A stretch of DNA of 42,552 nt from Clostridiales bacterium (GTDB taxonomy: Bacteria > Bacillota_A > Clostridia > Oscillospirales > Oscillospiraceae). The notes below the pieces were generated by a model. The model saw only the letters and a program-made list of their open reading frames with translations, did no database searches and was not told where the DNA came from. Positions within the stretch are counted from its first letter, which is position 1, and each line of letters opens with the position of its first letter. This document shows positions 1 through 8,328 of this stretch, piece by piece. Where the stretch lies: positions 1 through 42,552 of the forward strand of contig JAAVHY010000008.1 of assembly GCA_014799485.1 (NCBI GenBank), read 5' to 3'. The position numbers were made by a program, and so were the translations under genes.

Positions 1-560
1 ATCTGCATGGCCATGTCCTTGCCCATCTCCAGCACCTTGTCGGAGACCTCGCCGTCCACGTCCAGGTTCACCAGCACGCCGATCTTGCCGCCGGCATGGA
101 CGTAGGGTACGCTCACGCCCTCGGCAAAACGGGCGAAACGGCGGACCTTGATGTTCTCACCGATAACCAGGACCATCTCCTGCTGCTGCTGGGTGACGGT
201 CATGTCGGTGCCGTTGTACTTGCAGTCCATCAAAGCGTCCAGATTGGCGGGAGCCTCGGATGCCACGGTGGCGGCCACGCCCTTGACAAAGTCCACAAAC
301 TTCTCGTTCTTGCCCACAAAGTCGGTCTCGGCGTTGACCTCGACCACCACGCCCTGGCCGTTGATCACGGCGGCGTAAGCCATACCCTCGGCGGCGATGC
401 GTCCGGCCTTCTTGGCGGAAGCGGCCAGGCCCTTCTCGCGCAGGTACTCAATGGCCTTGTCCATGTCTCCGTCGGAGGCGGCCAGAGCCTTCTTGCAGTC
501 CATCATGCCTACGCCGGTCATTTCACGCAGATTCTTTACGTCAGCAGCTGTAAAAGCCAT
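1..560 (-). CDS. tsf: Elongation factor Ts, N-terminal part (cut by window edge)
   Basis: Nucleotide-exchange factor that recycles EF-Tu-GDP to EF-Tu-GTP during translation in the cytoplasm. About 186 residues are present. The N-terminal UBA-like region (residues 1-55) opens MAFTAADVKNLREMTGVGMM, and the family signature TDFV lies near residue 80 in a context of VEVNAETDFVGKN. The start codon is the ATG complement at 558-560, preceded by a GGAGG ribosome site at about 571-575. It lies downstream of rpsB on the same strand, separated by about 150 bases that contain an intrinsic terminator. The C-terminal dimerisation region is outside the window. The identification is secure. Confidence 0.97.
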   Translation of the reverse strand, partial: MAFTAADVKNLREMTGVGMMDCKKALAASDGDMDKAIEYLREKGLAASAKKAGRIAAEGMAYAAVINGQGVVVEVNAETDFVGKNEKFVDFVKGVAATVASEAPANLDALMDCKYNGTDMTVTQQQQEMVLVIGENIKVRRFARFAEGVSVPYVHAGGKIGVLVNLDVDGEVSDKVLEMGKDMAMQ

Positions 561-614
561 AATTATATTCCTCCATATATTAAATAAGTGAAAATAGTAT
601 ATCCGTTTATTCAG

Positions 615-643
615 AAAAAATGGGGCGGGACACTCCCGCCCCA
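615..643 (-). terminator. Intrinsic terminator between rpsB and tsf
   Basis: On the minus strand a perfect 10-bp GC-rich stem (634-643 with 621-630, loop 631-633) is followed at once by six T (620 to 615). It lies after the rpsB stop and before the tsf start, so it would end or attenuate transcription between the two genes. Confidence 0.85.
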
Positions 644-710
644 TAGGGTTTCTCGCAGGACGATCATCGCTGGAACGTCATGGGGCCGCGCATGACGGCC
701 ATCCCGGCGT

Positions 711-1442
711 TTACTCAGCGGCGGGGGCTTCTTCCGCCTCGGCGGGCTCCTCGTTCTGCTCGCCCTGACGGCCCTCGATCATGGCGTTGGCCATGACGGA
801 GGAGATCAGCTTGATGGCGCGGATGGCGTCATCGTTGCCGGGAATGGCGTAGTCGATCTCATCGGGATCGCAGTTGGTATCGGCAATGGCGACCACGGGG
901 ATGCCCAGCTTGTGCGCCTCGGCGATGGCGTTGCGCTCCTTGCGGGTGTCCACGATGAACAGCGCGCCGGGGAGCTTCTTCATCTCCTTCACGCCGCCCA
1001 GGTACTTCTCCAGCTTGGCGATCTCGCCCATGTGCTTGATGACTTCCTTCTTGGGCAGCATGTCGAAGGTGCCGTCCTCCTGCATCTTCTTCAGCTGGGC
1101 CAGACGGTCCACGCGGCCCCGCATGGTCTTGAAGTTGGTGAGCATGCCGCCCAGCCAGCGGGCGTTCACCCAGTACATGCCCACGCGGCTGGCCTCTTCC
1201 TTGATGGCCTCCTGGGCCTGCTTCTTGGTGCCCACGAAGAGCAGGGTCTCGCCCTTCTCGCCCAGGGAGCGGACGAAGTTATAGGCCTCCTCCAGCTTCT
1301 TCACGGTCTTCTGCAGGTCGATGATATAGATGCCGTTGCGCTCCGTGTAAATGTAGGTGGCCATTTTGGGGTTCCACCGGCGGGTCTGGTGGCCGAAGTG
1401 GACGCCGGCCTCCAGCAGCTGCTTCATAGATACGACTGCCAT
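711..1442 (-). CDS. rpsB: 30S ribosomal protein S2
   Basis: Small-subunit ribosomal protein that binds late in 30S assembly and is needed for S1 or mRNA docking. The 243 residues match the usual length. The N-terminus ([20 protein letters not shown]) and the segment [16 protein letters not shown] are classic S2 blocks, and the region [19 protein letters not shown] is also conserved. The last 15 residues form an acidic, alanine-rich tail ([13 protein letters not shown]). The start follows an AGGAGG site. It is read leftward with tsf behind it, and its own promoter and a structured leader lie upstream (1443-1581). In many Firmicutes rpsB-tsf is co-directional with pyrH-frr; here it points the other way. 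Confidence 0.98.
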   Translation of the reverse strand: MAVVSMKQLLEAGVHFGHQTRRWNPKMATYIYTERNGIYIIDLQKTVKKLEEAYNFVRSLGEKGETLLFVGTKKQAQEAIKEEASRVGMYWVNARWLGGMLTNFKTMRGRVDRLAQLKKMQEDGTFDMLPKKEVIKHMGEIAKLEKYLGGVKEMKKLPGALFIVDTRKERNAIAEAHKLGIPVVAIADTNCDPDEIDYAIPGNDDAIRAIKLISSVMANAMIEGRQGEQNEEPAEAEEAPAAE

Positions 1443-1485
1443 TGATTTTTCCTCCTAATATTTGGTTTTTACCTCCGAAAGCTTC

Positions 1486-1527
1486 ATTTTTCCCGCCCAC
1501 TTTTTTGGAAAGCACCGGGCGAAAAAT
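1486..1527 (-). promoter_or_regulatory. Candidate structured leader of rpsB
   Basis: Within the roughly 100-base rpsB leader the minus strand can fold into a long stem. Bases 1517-1527 pair with 1486-1498, giving 11 bp with one two-base bulge and an 18-base loop. No T-run follows, so it is not a terminator. Ribosomal protein leaders are often bound by their own product, so autoregulation by S2 is a reasonable inference, but no known S2 leader motif was recognised. Confidence 0.4.
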
Positions 1528-1552
1528 CGGCTCTCGTGCGGAATGCCTGGAT

Positions 1553-1581
1553 AGTTTATCACAAGATATGGGATAACGCAA
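1553..1581 (-). promoter_or_regulatory. Sigma-A promoter of rpsB
   Basis: On the minus strand TTGCGT (1581-1576) and TAAACT (1558-1553) are separated by 17 bases, and TGA directly precedes the -10 (extended -10). It lies just after the stop of the YlmC/YmxH gene and about 110 bases before the rpsB start. Confidence 0.75.
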
Positions 1582-1609
1582 GCATTTTCTCCAACATTTT
1601 AAGAAAAAG

Positions 1610-1876
1610 TTATCGTCTCCGGGGCCCCTGTCCGCCCCCGGTCCTCCCGTCCACCAAAATGATGTCTTCCCCGAACCGCTTGACACATGACCAGGGGAAC
1701 ACGGCGTCCTCAGCCCGGCCCAGAAGGCCGAACAGGCGGGGCCGTCCCCGCACGACGAGGCCGGCGACGGCCCCGCGCTCCGGGTCAAGCTCCACGTCGC
1801 CCACAAATCCGTATCGTGTGCCGTCGGCGATGTCGATTACCTCCTTGTACTGCAGATCGGCAATGCGGCAGATCAT
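1610..1876 (-). CDS. YlmC/YmxH-family PRC-barrel sporulation protein
   Basis: Small protein of 88 residues that starts MICRIADLQYKEVIDIADG and continues as a PRC-barrel-type beta fold (GFVGDVELDPERGAVAGLVV, then an Arg-rich turn and FPWSCVKRFGEDIILVD). This is the layout of the YlmC/YmxH family, which is linked to sporulation in Bacillus and Clostridia; its molecular role is not established. The ATG at 1874-1876 was chosen because AGGAGGG lies 8 bases upstream and homologues begin there. A longer reading to 1930 would put the ribosome site inside the gene. It is divergent from pyrH. A sigma-E-like -10 lies 29 bases upstream. Confidence 0.88.
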   Translation of the reverse strand: MICRIADLQYKEVIDIADGTRYGFVGDVELDPERGAVAGLVVRGRPRLFGLLGRAEDAVFPWSCVKRFGEDIILVDGRTGGGQGPRRR

Positions 1877-1904
1877 AGTATGCCCTCCTTTTCCTTTTGC
1901 CATC

Positions 1905-1931
1905 AATGTATGACGGGGGAGGGCGGTCAAT
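1905..1931 (-). promoter_or_regulatory. Sigma-E-like promoter of the YlmC/YmxH gene
   Basis: The minus strand reads CATACATT (1912-1905), a full match to the Bacillus sigma-E -10 consensus CATACAnT. Sixteen bases upstream stands ATT where ATA is expected. A weak sigma-A reading (TTGACC, 17 bases, ATTGAT) overlaps it. The predicted start site is about 22 bases before the gene. Confidence 0.5.
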
Positions 1932-1975
1932 CCGTGCGGCAGAGAAAAATATACGGAAAATTTTCATTTGCCCCC

Positions 1976-2004
1976 TATGCAAAAGGGGCTTTTTCCAGTA
2001 TAAT
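1976..2004 (+). promoter_or_regulatory. Likely promoter of pyrH-frr
   Basis: A perfect TATAAT at 1999-2004 lies 50 bases before the pyrH start. The best -35 at 17-base spacing is TATGCA (1976-1981), which is a poor match, so the -10 is the main evidence. Confidence 0.45.
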
Positions 2005-2053
2005 ACTGTCTATCTTAATCGAGAACTTTTGGGGATAGGAGAGGATAGGAGAC

Positions 2054-2770
2054 ATGAGCGAACTAAAATTCAAGCGAGTACTGCTAAAGGTCAGCGGCGA
2101 GGCGCTGGGCGGCGAGGCAGGCCGGGGCCTGGACTTCGACGTGATCGAAAAGGTGTGCGATGTGGTAGCCCGCTGTGCCCAGGAGGGTGTGGAAGTTGGC
2201 ATCGTTGTGGGCGGCGGAAATTTCTGGCGGGGGCTGAAAGACGGCAGAGGGATGAGCAACCGCACCCGGGCCGACCACATGGGGATGCTGGCCACTTCCA
2301 TCAACTGTCTGGCCCTGGCCGACGTGCTGGAAAACAAGGGCGTGGACGTGCGGGTGCAGACCGCGATCGAGATGAAGTCCATCGCCGAGCCTTACATCCG
2401 CTCCCGGGCCGTCCGGCATCTGGAAAAGGGGAGGGTGGTCATCTTCGGCTGCGGCACGGGCAGCCCCTTCTTCTCCACCGATACCGCGGCGGTGCTCCGC
2501 GCGGCCGAAATCAACGCTGATATCATACTGCTGGCAAAGAACGTGGACGGCGTATACAGCGCCGACCCGCTGAAAGACCCCGAGGCGGTGAAATACGACA
2601 GCATCAGTTACGACGACGTGCTGGCCCAGCGCCTGGGGGTGATGGACTCCACCGCCACGTCCCTGTGCATGGACAACAACATCCCCATCATCCTCTTCGC
2701 GCTGAAAGACCCGGAAAACATCCTCCGTGTGGTACACGGGGAAAAAATAGGCACAATTGTTAAGGATTAG
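2054..2770 (+). CDS. pyrH: UMP kinase
   Basis: Phosphorylates UMP to UDP with ATP; it belongs to the bacterial hexameric amino-acid-kinase fold group and acts in the cytosol in pyrimidine nucleotide supply. The 238 residues have the family length. Visible motifs are LLKVSGEAL at the N-terminus (phosphate-binding Lys), VGGGNFWRG near residue 52, the UMP-binding segment [12 protein letters not shown], and [16 protein letters not shown] near residue 135. The ATG follows GGAGAGGATAGGAGAC. It is co-transcribed with frr, 12 bases downstream, and diverges from the YlmC/YmxH gene. Confidence 0.98.
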   Translation: MSELKFKRVLLKVSGEALGGEAGRGLDFDVIEKVCDVVARCAQEGVEVGIVVGGGNFWRGLKDGRGMSNRTRADHMGMLATSINCLALADVLENKGVDVRVQTAIEMKSIAEPYIRSRAVRHLEKGRVVIFGCGTGSPFFSTDTAAVLRAAEINADIILLAKNVDGVYSADPLKDPEAVKYDSISYDDVLAQRLGVMDSTATSLCMDNNIPIILFALKDPENILRVVHGEKIGTIVKD

Positions 2771-2782
2771 GAGGAAACGACC

Positions 2783-3337
2783 ATGACTGATTTCTGCAAG
2801 ACCTACGACGAGAAAATGGGCAAGACCATCGAGGTAGTAAAGGGCGACTTCGCCAGCGTCCGGGCGGGCCGGGCCAACGCCGGCGTGCTGGACCGCATCA
2901 CAGTGGAGTATTATGGGACCCCTACGCCGCTGCAGCAGGTGGCCAGCATCTCCACCCCCGACCCCCGCACCCTTCAGATCCAGCCCTGGGACGCCAGTCT
3001 GCTCAAGGCCATCGAGAAGGCCATCCAGACCTCCGACCTTGGCATCAACCCCCAGAACGACGGGCGGGTCATCCGTCTTGCCTTCCCCCAGCTGACCGAG
3101 GAGCGCCGCGTAGAGCTGACCAAGCAGGTGCGGAAGTACGGCGAGAACGGCAAGGTCGCCATCCGCAATATCCGCCGGGATGCCATGGACACCTTGAAGG
3201 CCCAGGAGAAGAAGTCGGAGATCACCGAGGACGACCGCAAGCAGATTGAAAAGGAACTCCAGGACATCACCGATAAGCGCTGCAAGGAGATCGACAACCT
3301 CACCGCCGCGAAGGAAAAGGAACTGATGGCGGTCTGA
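2783..3337 (+). CDS. frr: Ribosome recycling factor
   Basis: Splits post-termination ribosomes together with EF-G. The protein has 184 residues (family about 185). The N-terminal helix carries the conserved RAGRANAGVLD, then YYGTPTPLQQVASI near residue 45, and the long helices of the three-helix bundle include RVELTKQVRKYGENGKVAIRN in shortened form near residues 111-131. GGAGG stands 8 bases before the ATG. The pyrH-frr pair is the usual bacterial order. A 32-base perfect palindrome follows the stop. Confidence 0.98.
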   Translation: MTDFCKTYDEKMGKTIEVVKGDFASVRAGRANAGVLDRITVEYYGTPTPLQQVASISTPDPRTLQIQPWDASLLKAIEKAIQTSDLGINPQNDGRVIRLAFPQLTEERRVELTKQVRKYGENGKVAIRNIRRDAMDTLKAQEKKSEITEDDRKQIEKELQDITDKRCKEIDNLTAAKEKELMAV

Positions 3338-3351
3338 TTTGGGCCGTTTGC

Positions 3352-3383
3352 GCATACAAGGGGGGCGCGCCCCCCTTGTATGC
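3352..3383. repeat. 32-base perfect palindrome after frr
   Basis: Bases 3352-3367 are the exact reverse complement of 3368-3383, with a GC-only core containing GGCGCGCC. It would fold to a 14-bp stem with a four-base loop. Neither strand has a T-run after it, so it is not a standard intrinsic terminator. It separates frr from the uppS promoter. Confidence 0.8.
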
Positions 3384-3410
3384 TGTCTGCCGCCTATGTG
3401 GAGTTCTTTT

Positions 3411-3438
3411 TTGTCAAAGATTTCAATAACAATATGTT
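3411..3438 (+). promoter_or_regulatory. Likely promoter of the uppS-to-polC run
   Basis: TTGTCA (3411-3416), a 16-base spacer and TATGTT (3433-3438) lie just before uppS. The -35 is good and the -10 moderate. Confidence 0.45.
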
Positions 3439-3451
3439 AGGATGAGCGCAT

Positions 3452-4198
3452 ATGGCATTCTTTCGCCGCCGGGGGGACGAAACCCCTGAGGTAGACCTGG
3501 ACCACCTGCCCCGCCATGTGGCCATTATCATGGATGGGAACGGCCGCTGGGCCAAGCGCCGGGGCCTGCCCCGCAAAGCGGGCCACGCCGCCGGGGCGGA
3601 GACCTTTCGGACCATCGCCACTTTCGCCAAGGAACTGGGGCTGGAGTACCTGACGGTGTACGCCTTTTCCACCGAGAACTGGAAGCGGCCTGCCGACGAG
3701 GTGGCGTCCATCATGAACCTGCTGGAAAAGTATCTCCACGAGGCCATTGAGACCATGGCCCGGGACAAGGTGAAGATGGCCTTTTTCGGCGACCTGTCCC
3801 CGCTGGCCCCCCATCTCCAGGCCCTTTGCCGGGAGACGGAGGAGATCTCCAAGGGTTACGACGGCTGCCAGGTGAACATCTGCCTGAACTACGGCGGGCG
3901 GGACGAATTGGTGCGGGCGGCAAAGGCCTTCGCGCTGGATTGTGCCGAGGGGAGGGAGGACCCGAACCATCTCACCCAGGAGATGCTCGGGAGCTATCTC
4001 TTTTCCGCGGGAGTGCCGGACCCCGATCTTATCATCCGGCCCAGCGGTGAGCTGCGGATATCCAATTTCCTGCTGTGGCAGTCGGCCTACGCCGAATTTT
4101 ATTTCACCGATGTGCTCTGGCCTGATTTCACCAAAGATGAGTTTTTAAAGGCTGTCGCTGACTATCAGGGCCGCTCCCGGCGGTATGGAGGTGTGTGA
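3452..4198 (+). CDS. uppS: Isoprenyl transferase (undecaprenyl diphosphate synthase)
   Basis: Cis-prenyltransferase that extends farnesyl diphosphate with isopentenyl diphosphate to the C55 carrier of cell-wall precursors. It has 248 residues. The catalytic block IIMDGNGRWAKRRG begins near residue 26, with Asp28 the conserved metal-linked residue. YAFSTENWKRP follows near residue 70, and the C-terminal substrate motif DLIIRPSGELRISNFLLWQ lies near residue 195. The ATG follows AGGATGA. cdsA starts one base after its stop. The neighbours cdsA, dxr and ispG supply related membrane and isoprenoid chemistry. Confidence 0.97.
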   Translation: MAFFRRRGDETPEVDLDHLPRHVAIIMDGNGRWAKRRGLPRKAGHAAGAETFRTIATFAKELGLEYLTVYAFSTENWKRPADEVASIMNLLEKYLHEAIETMARDKVKMAFFGDLSPLAPHLQALCRETEEISKGYDGCQVNICLNYGGRDELVRAAKAFALDCAEGREDPNHLTQEMLGSYLFSAGVPDPDLIIRPSGELRISNFLLWQSAYAEFYFTDVLWPDFTKDEFLKAVADYQGRSRRYGGV

Positions 4199-4199
4199 C

Positions 4200-5039
4200 A
4201 TGGCGAAGCGGATCCTTGTGGCGGTGGTTTTGCTGCCGGCTATGCTGTGGATCATGCTGGTGCCGCCCCCGCTGGCGTGGACGGTGCTGGTGTGCTTTAT
4301 CTCAGCCTTGGCCGCCTTTGAACTGCTCCGGGCGGTAGGGGAAGGAAAAATCACCCCGCCCATGAAGGCGGCGGCCATCCTGTCCGCGGCCCTGCTGCCC
4401 CTGGGAAGCTGGGCGGAGCTGGGCACAGCCTGCGTCAATCTGCTGTCCTTTGTGGTGATGGCGGTGTGCTTTTGGTGCGCCATTCGGGCCTATGACGGGG
4501 ACAGCGTCCGGGTGGGCTTTTTCCATGTGCTGGTGTGCCTGTTTGCCGGGATCATCCTCCCTCTGGCCCTGTCCGCTTTGGTGGAGCTGCGGCGGATGGA
4601 CCATGGAAAGTATCTGGTGCTGCTGGCGGTGCTGCTCACCTTTGTCACTGACGCGGGGGCCTACTTCGCCGGTGTATTTTTGGGCAAGCACCGGGGTATC
4701 ACAAAGGTCAGCCCGAATAAAAGTGTTGAGGGCTACATCGGCGGCTTTATCTCCGGGGCCGTGTTCGCCATCCTCTATGGCCTGGCGGCCGGCAAAATCG
4801 CGGGGGAGGCCGTCAACCTGCTGCCCCTGGGCTTGTGCGGGCTGTTTGGCGCTTTGGCCACCGAGGTGGGCGACCTGGCCTTCTCCTTCATCAAACGCCA
4901 GTACGGTGTGAAGGATTACGGCCATCTTCTGCCCGGACATGGCGGGATGCTGGACCGTTTTGACAGCATGATGTTCTGCGGGCCTGTGGTGCTGTTTATT
5001 GTGCAGTGCCTGCCGGTATTCGGGGGGCAGTCGATATGA
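4200..5039 (+). CDS. cdsA: Phosphatidate cytidylyltransferase
   Basis: Makes CDP-diacylglycerol from phosphatidate and CTP, the branch point of phospholipid synthesis. The 279 residues are mostly hydrophobic with about seven or eight membrane segments. The C-terminal family signature is present: SFIKRQYGVKDYGHLLPGHGG followed by DRFDS, with the conserved K-R, K-D and G-H-G-G-x-x-D-R residues. The ATG at 4200 was chosen because an earlier in-frame ATG at 4185 spans the GGAGGTG ribosome site. The stop overlaps the dxr start (ATGA), which indicates translational coupling. Confidence 0.96.
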   Translation: MAKRILVAVVLLPAMLWIMLVPPPLAWTVLVCFISALAAFELLRAVGEGKITPPMKAAAILSAALLPLGSWAELGTACVNLLSFVVMAVCFWCAIRAYDGDSVRVGFFHVLVCLFAGIILPLALSALVELRRMDHGKYLVLLAVLLTFVTDAGAYFAGVFLGKHRGITKVSPNKSVEGYIGGFISGAVFAILYGLAAGKIAGEAVNLLPLGLCGLFGALATEVGDLAFSFIKRQYGVKDYGHLLPGHGGMLDRFDSMMFCGPVVLFIVQCLPVFGGQSI

Positions 5040-6187
5040 AACGGACCCTTTCTGTTTTAGGCTCCAGCGGCTCTATCGGGCGGCAGACGCTGAAGGTCGC
5101 GGAGAGCTGTGGCTATGATGTGGCCGCTATCACGGTAAACGAAAGCGTGGAACTGGCTGAGGCCCAGGCGCGGCAGTTCCGGCCCCAGCTGGCGGTGGCG
5201 GTGGATGAACACGCCGCCGCCGATTTGCGCTTGCGGCTGGCGGACACCGGGACGAAAGTGCTGTCGGGGCAGGAGGGCCTGCTGGAAGCCGCGTCCCTGC
5301 CCGGGGCGGACACAGTGGTCACGGCCATCGTGGGGGTGGCGGGGTTGAAGCCTACCCTCGCCGCCATCGACTGCGGCAAGCGGATCGCCCTGGCCAACAA
5401 GGAGACGCTGGTGTGCGCCGGGGAGCTGGTGATGGCCCGGGCAAAGGAAAAGGGGGCGGAGATCGTTCCCGTGGACTCGGAGCACTCCGCCATCTTCCAA
5501 TGCCTGCAGGGGTGCAAAAATCGGGGCGAAGTGCGCAGGCTTATCATCACGGCATCGGGAGGGCCGTTCTACGGAAAGAGCCGTAAAGAGCTTTCCCTTG
5601 TCACAAAAGCGCAGGCGTTAAAACACCCAAACTGGGCGATGGGCGCAAAAATAACCATCGATTCGGCCACCCTAATGAACAAGGGGCTGGAGTTCATCGA
5701 GGCCATGCGGCTGTACGCCATGCCTCCGGAGCGCATCCAGATCGTGGTGCACCGGGAGAGCATCGTCCACTCCCTGGTGGAGTTTGAGGACGGGGCCGTT
5801 TTGGCCCAGCTGGGCAGCGCGGATATGTGCCTGCCGATCCAGTATGCCCTCACCTGGCCGGAGCGGACGCCCGGCCCGGCCAAGCCGCTGGACTTGCTGA
5901 GCTGTCCGCCGCTGACCTTCCAAAAGCCGGACCCGGACACCTTCCGATGCCTGGGGCTTGCGCTGGAATGCGCCCAGAAGGGCGGTACGTCCACGGCCAT
6001 CCTCAACGGTGCCAACGAGGCGGCGGTGGCCCTGTTTTTGGAGGAAAAAATCGCGTTCCTGGATATCCCCCGGCTGGTGGAGCGGGCGCTGGAACGGGTG
6101 CCGGTGGTGGTGGAAAACCCTGCGCTGGAAGACATTTTTGAAGCGGACCGTGCCGCCCGAGAGGCGGTCTATGAAGCTGTGAGGTGA
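5036..6187 (+). CDS. dxr: 1-Deoxy-D-xylulose 5-phosphate reductoisomerase
   Basis: Second enzyme of the MEP isoprenoid pathway: it rearranges and reduces DXP to 2-C-methylerythritol 4-phosphate with NADPH and a divalent metal. It has 383 residues. Motifs in order are the NADPH loop LGSSGSIGRQTL (residues 6-17), ALANKETLVCAGE near 120, the metal-binding PVDSEHSAIFQC near 148 (Asp and Glu), TASGGPF near 177 and HPNWAMGAKITIDSATLMN near 200. The start is the ATG at 5036 that overlaps the cdsA stop. ispG, another enzyme of the same pathway, lies two genes downstream. Confidence 0.98.
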   Translation: MKRTLSVLGSSGSIGRQTLKVAESCGYDVAAITVNESVELAEAQARQFRPQLAVAVDEHAAADLRLRLADTGTKVLSGQEGLLEAASLPGADTVVTAIVGVAGLKPTLAAIDCGKRIALANKETLVCAGELVMARAKEKGAEIVPVDSEHSAIFQCLQGCKNRGEVRRLIITASGGPFYGKSRKELSLVTKAQALKHPNWAMGAKITIDSATLMNKGLEFIEAMRLYAMPPERIQIVVHRESIVHSLVEFEDGAVLAQLGSADMCLPIQYALTWPERTPGPAKPLDLLSCPPLTFQKPDPDTFRCLGLALECAQKGGTSTAILNGANEAAVALFLEEKIAFLDIPRLVERALERVPVVVENPALEDIFEADRAAREAVYEAVR

Positions 6188-6193
6188 CACATT

Positions 6194-7264
6194 TTGGCGA
6201 GATTCCTTTATATCCTGCTGGCGATCCTGCTGTTCGGCGTGCTCATCGCCATCCACGAGTTTGGGCACTTCTTCACCGCCAAGCTGCTGGGGGTAAAGGT
6301 GAACGAGTTTGCCATCGGCATGGGCCCCGCCCTGTGGAGCAAGCAGAAAGGGGAAACCCTTTACGCCCTGCGCGCTTTCCCCGTCGGCGGCTACTGCGCT
6401 ATGGAGGGGGAGGACGAGGACACCGGCGACCCCCGGGCATTCTCCTGTCAGGCGGGATGGAAGAAGATCATCATCCTTTGCGCCGGGGCGTTTATGAATT
6501 TTGTGCTGGGCCTGGTTATCACAGTGGCGCTGTTTCTGGGCGTGACCCAGGCCCGTGCCCCCGTGATTACCGAGTTTGCCGACGGCTTCCAGCTCCAGGG
6601 TGCGGACGGCGTCATGGCAGGTGACCGCGTCGTACAGGTGGACGGCCACGGCATCTGGGTCTACGCCGACGTGCAGACCTACCTCTCCCGGAACGACGGC
6701 AATGGTGTGGATCTGGTGGTAGAGCGGGATGGGGAGCGGGTCGAGCTGAACGATTTCCCCATGGGCCGCTACGATTATGAGTTTGAGAACGGCAGATACC
6801 ATGGTTTCGGTCTGATTTTCGGCCAGGTGGATGAACTGTCCATCCCGGAACGCATTGGCCAGGGTGTTGCCCAGACCTTTGATTTTGTCCGCATCGTCTG
6901 GATGAGCCTGGGTGATCTGGTGACGGGCCGGGTGGCGGTGTCCGAGCTGTCCGGGGTGATCGGCGTGGTGGACGTGGTGTCCGAGGTGGGTTCCCAGTCG
7001 GAGACGGTGGCCATGGGCGTGCAGAACGTGTTCTATTTTATGGCCCTCATCGCCGTCAATCTGGCCGTGATGAATATGCTCCCCATACCCGCGCTGGACG
7101 GCGGCCGGATCTTTTTCGTCCTGCTCAACGGGCTGATTTATTTAGTGGCCCGCCGGCGCATCCCGGAGCGGTTTGAAGGTTATGTCCACGCCGGGGCGTT
7201 TGTGCTGCTGCTGGCGTTGATGGCGGTGGTGGCCCTCCACGACGTGTGGAATATTTTCGCATAG
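6194..7264 (+). CDS. rseP: RIP metalloprotease, RseP/RasP type (site-2 protease)
   Basis: Intramembrane zinc protease that cleaves membrane-bound anti-sigma factors and signal-peptide remnants. It has 356 residues. The first membrane helix carries the active site HEFGH (His21, Glu22, His25). A PDZ domain lies at about residues 115-190, and the third zinc-ligand motif PIPALDGGR sits near residue 300, followed by a last membrane helix. The start is TTG at 6194, preceded by GAGGTGA at 6181-6187; no ATG fits the N-terminal helix. The dxr-rseP order is as in Bacillus (dxr-rasP). It is distinct from the shorter sporulation M50 protease at 22653. Confidence 0.95.
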   Translation: MARFLYILLAILLFGVLIAIHEFGHFFTAKLLGVKVNEFAIGMGPALWSKQKGETLYALRAFPVGGYCAMEGEDEDTGDPRAFSCQAGWKKIIILCAGAFMNFVLGLVITVALFLGVTQARAPVITEFADGFQLQGADGVMAGDRVVQVDGHGIWVYADVQTYLSRNDGNGVDLVVERDGERVELNDFPMGRYDYEFENGRYHGFGLIFGQVDELSIPERIGQGVAQTFDFVRIVWMSLGDLVTGRVAVSELSGVIGVVDVVSEVGSQSETVAMGVQNVFYFMALIAVNLAVMNMLPIPALDGGRIFFVLLNGLIYLVARRRIPERFEGYVHAGAFVLLLALMAVVALHDVWNIFA

Positions 7265-7277
7265 GCAGGTGCTTACA

Positions 7278-8315
7278 GTGACCAGACAGATCAACGTGGG
7301 CGGCGTCCCCATCGGCGGGGGCGCCCCCGTTTCCATCCAGTCCATGACCAACACTCCCACCCACGATGTGGAGGCGACCCTGTCCCAGATCCGGGCGTTG
7401 GCCGCGGCGGGGTGCGATATCGTCCGGGTAGCGGTGCCCGATATGTCCGCGGCAAAGGCCATCGGCGCGCTCAAGGCGGGCAGCCCGGTGCCGCTGGTGG
7501 CGGACATCCACTTTGACTATCGCCTTGCCCTGGAGGCGGCGGAGCAGGGGATTGACAAGATCCGCATCAACCCCGGCAACATCGGCGCGCCGGGACGGGT
7601 GGAGGCGGTGGCCAGAGCCTGTAAGGAGCGGGGCATCCCCATCCGGGTCGGGGTGAACGGCGGCTCGCTGGAAAAAGAATTGCTGGCCAAGTACGATGGC
7701 CCCACCCCGGAGGCCATGGTGGAGAGCGCCCTGGGGCACATCGAGCTGTTGGAACGATACGGCTTTGAGGACATCTGCGTATCGCTGAAGGCTTCGTCTG
7801 TGCCCGCCACCATGCGGGCCTACCGACTGATGGCGGAGCGGTACGATTATCCCCTGCACCTGGGCGTCACCGAGGCGGGCACCCGGGAGATCGGGGAGCT
7901 GAAGGCGGCGGCGGGCATCGGCGGACTGCTGGCACTGGGCATCGGGGACACCCTGCGGGTGAGCCTGACCGCCGACCCGGTGGAGGAAGTCTATGCGGCC
8001 AAGAGGATCCTCAAGGCCATCGGTCTGCGCCGGGAGGGGCCGGAGCTCATCGCCTGCCCAACCTGCGGGCGGACGCAGATCGACCTGATCCCCATGGCCA
8101 AACAGGTGGAGGAGCTGTTGAAAAATGTGGACAAGTCCATCACTGTGGCGGTGATGGGCTGTGTGGTCAACGGCCCCGGCGAGGCCAGCCATGCCGACGT
8201 TGGCTTGGCAGGCGGAAAAGGCGAGGGCGTGCTGTTCAAGCACGGCCAAATCGTGGCGAAAGTTCCCGAGGAACGGCTGGTGCCCGAACTGATGAAGCTG
8301 ATCGAGACCCTGTAA
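7278..8315 (+). CDS. ispG: (E)-4-hydroxy-3-methylbut-2-enyl-diphosphate synthase
   Basis: Iron-sulfur enzyme of the MEP pathway converting MEcPP to HMBPP. It has about 345 residues. The N-terminus [20 protein letters not shown] followed by SMTNTPTHD is the family hallmark of the TIM-barrel half. Cluster ligands are the two Cys of ACPTCGRTQ (near residue 260) and the Cys of [11 protein letters not shown] (near 295). The start is a GTG: 7278 is preferred because AGGTG lies six bases upstream and homologues start MTRQ; a GTG at 7269 would add three residues. It follows rseP by 13 bases and precedes polC by 13. Confidence 0.95.
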   Translation: MTRQINVGGVPIGGGAPVSIQSMTNTPTHDVEATLSQIRALAAAGCDIVRVAVPDMSAAKAIGALKAGSPVPLVADIHFDYRLALEAAEQGIDKIRINPGNIGAPGRVEAVARACKERGIPIRVGVNGGSLEKELLAKYDGPTPEAMVESALGHIELLERYGFEDICVSLKASSVPATMRAYRLMAERYDYPLHLGVTEAGTREIGELKAAAGIGGLLALGIGDTLRVSLTADPVEEVYAAKRILKAIGLRREGPELIACPTCGRTQIDLIPMAKQVEELLKNVDKSITVAVMGCVVNGPGEASHADVGLAGGKGEGVLFKHGQIVAKVPEERLVPELMKLIETL

Positions 8316-8328
8316 AGGAGCGAGACAT

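Noticed and set aside
1970..1994. GCCCC/GGGGC stem followed by TTTTT before pyrH, possible terminator
   Set aside because: Only 5 bp with a 10-base loop, no upstream gene on that strand, and it overlaps the likely pyrH promoter.
2084..3355. A 423-codon minus-strand frame opposite pyrH and frr
   Set aside because: Antisense shadow rich in His, Leu and Val with no domain and no start signals.
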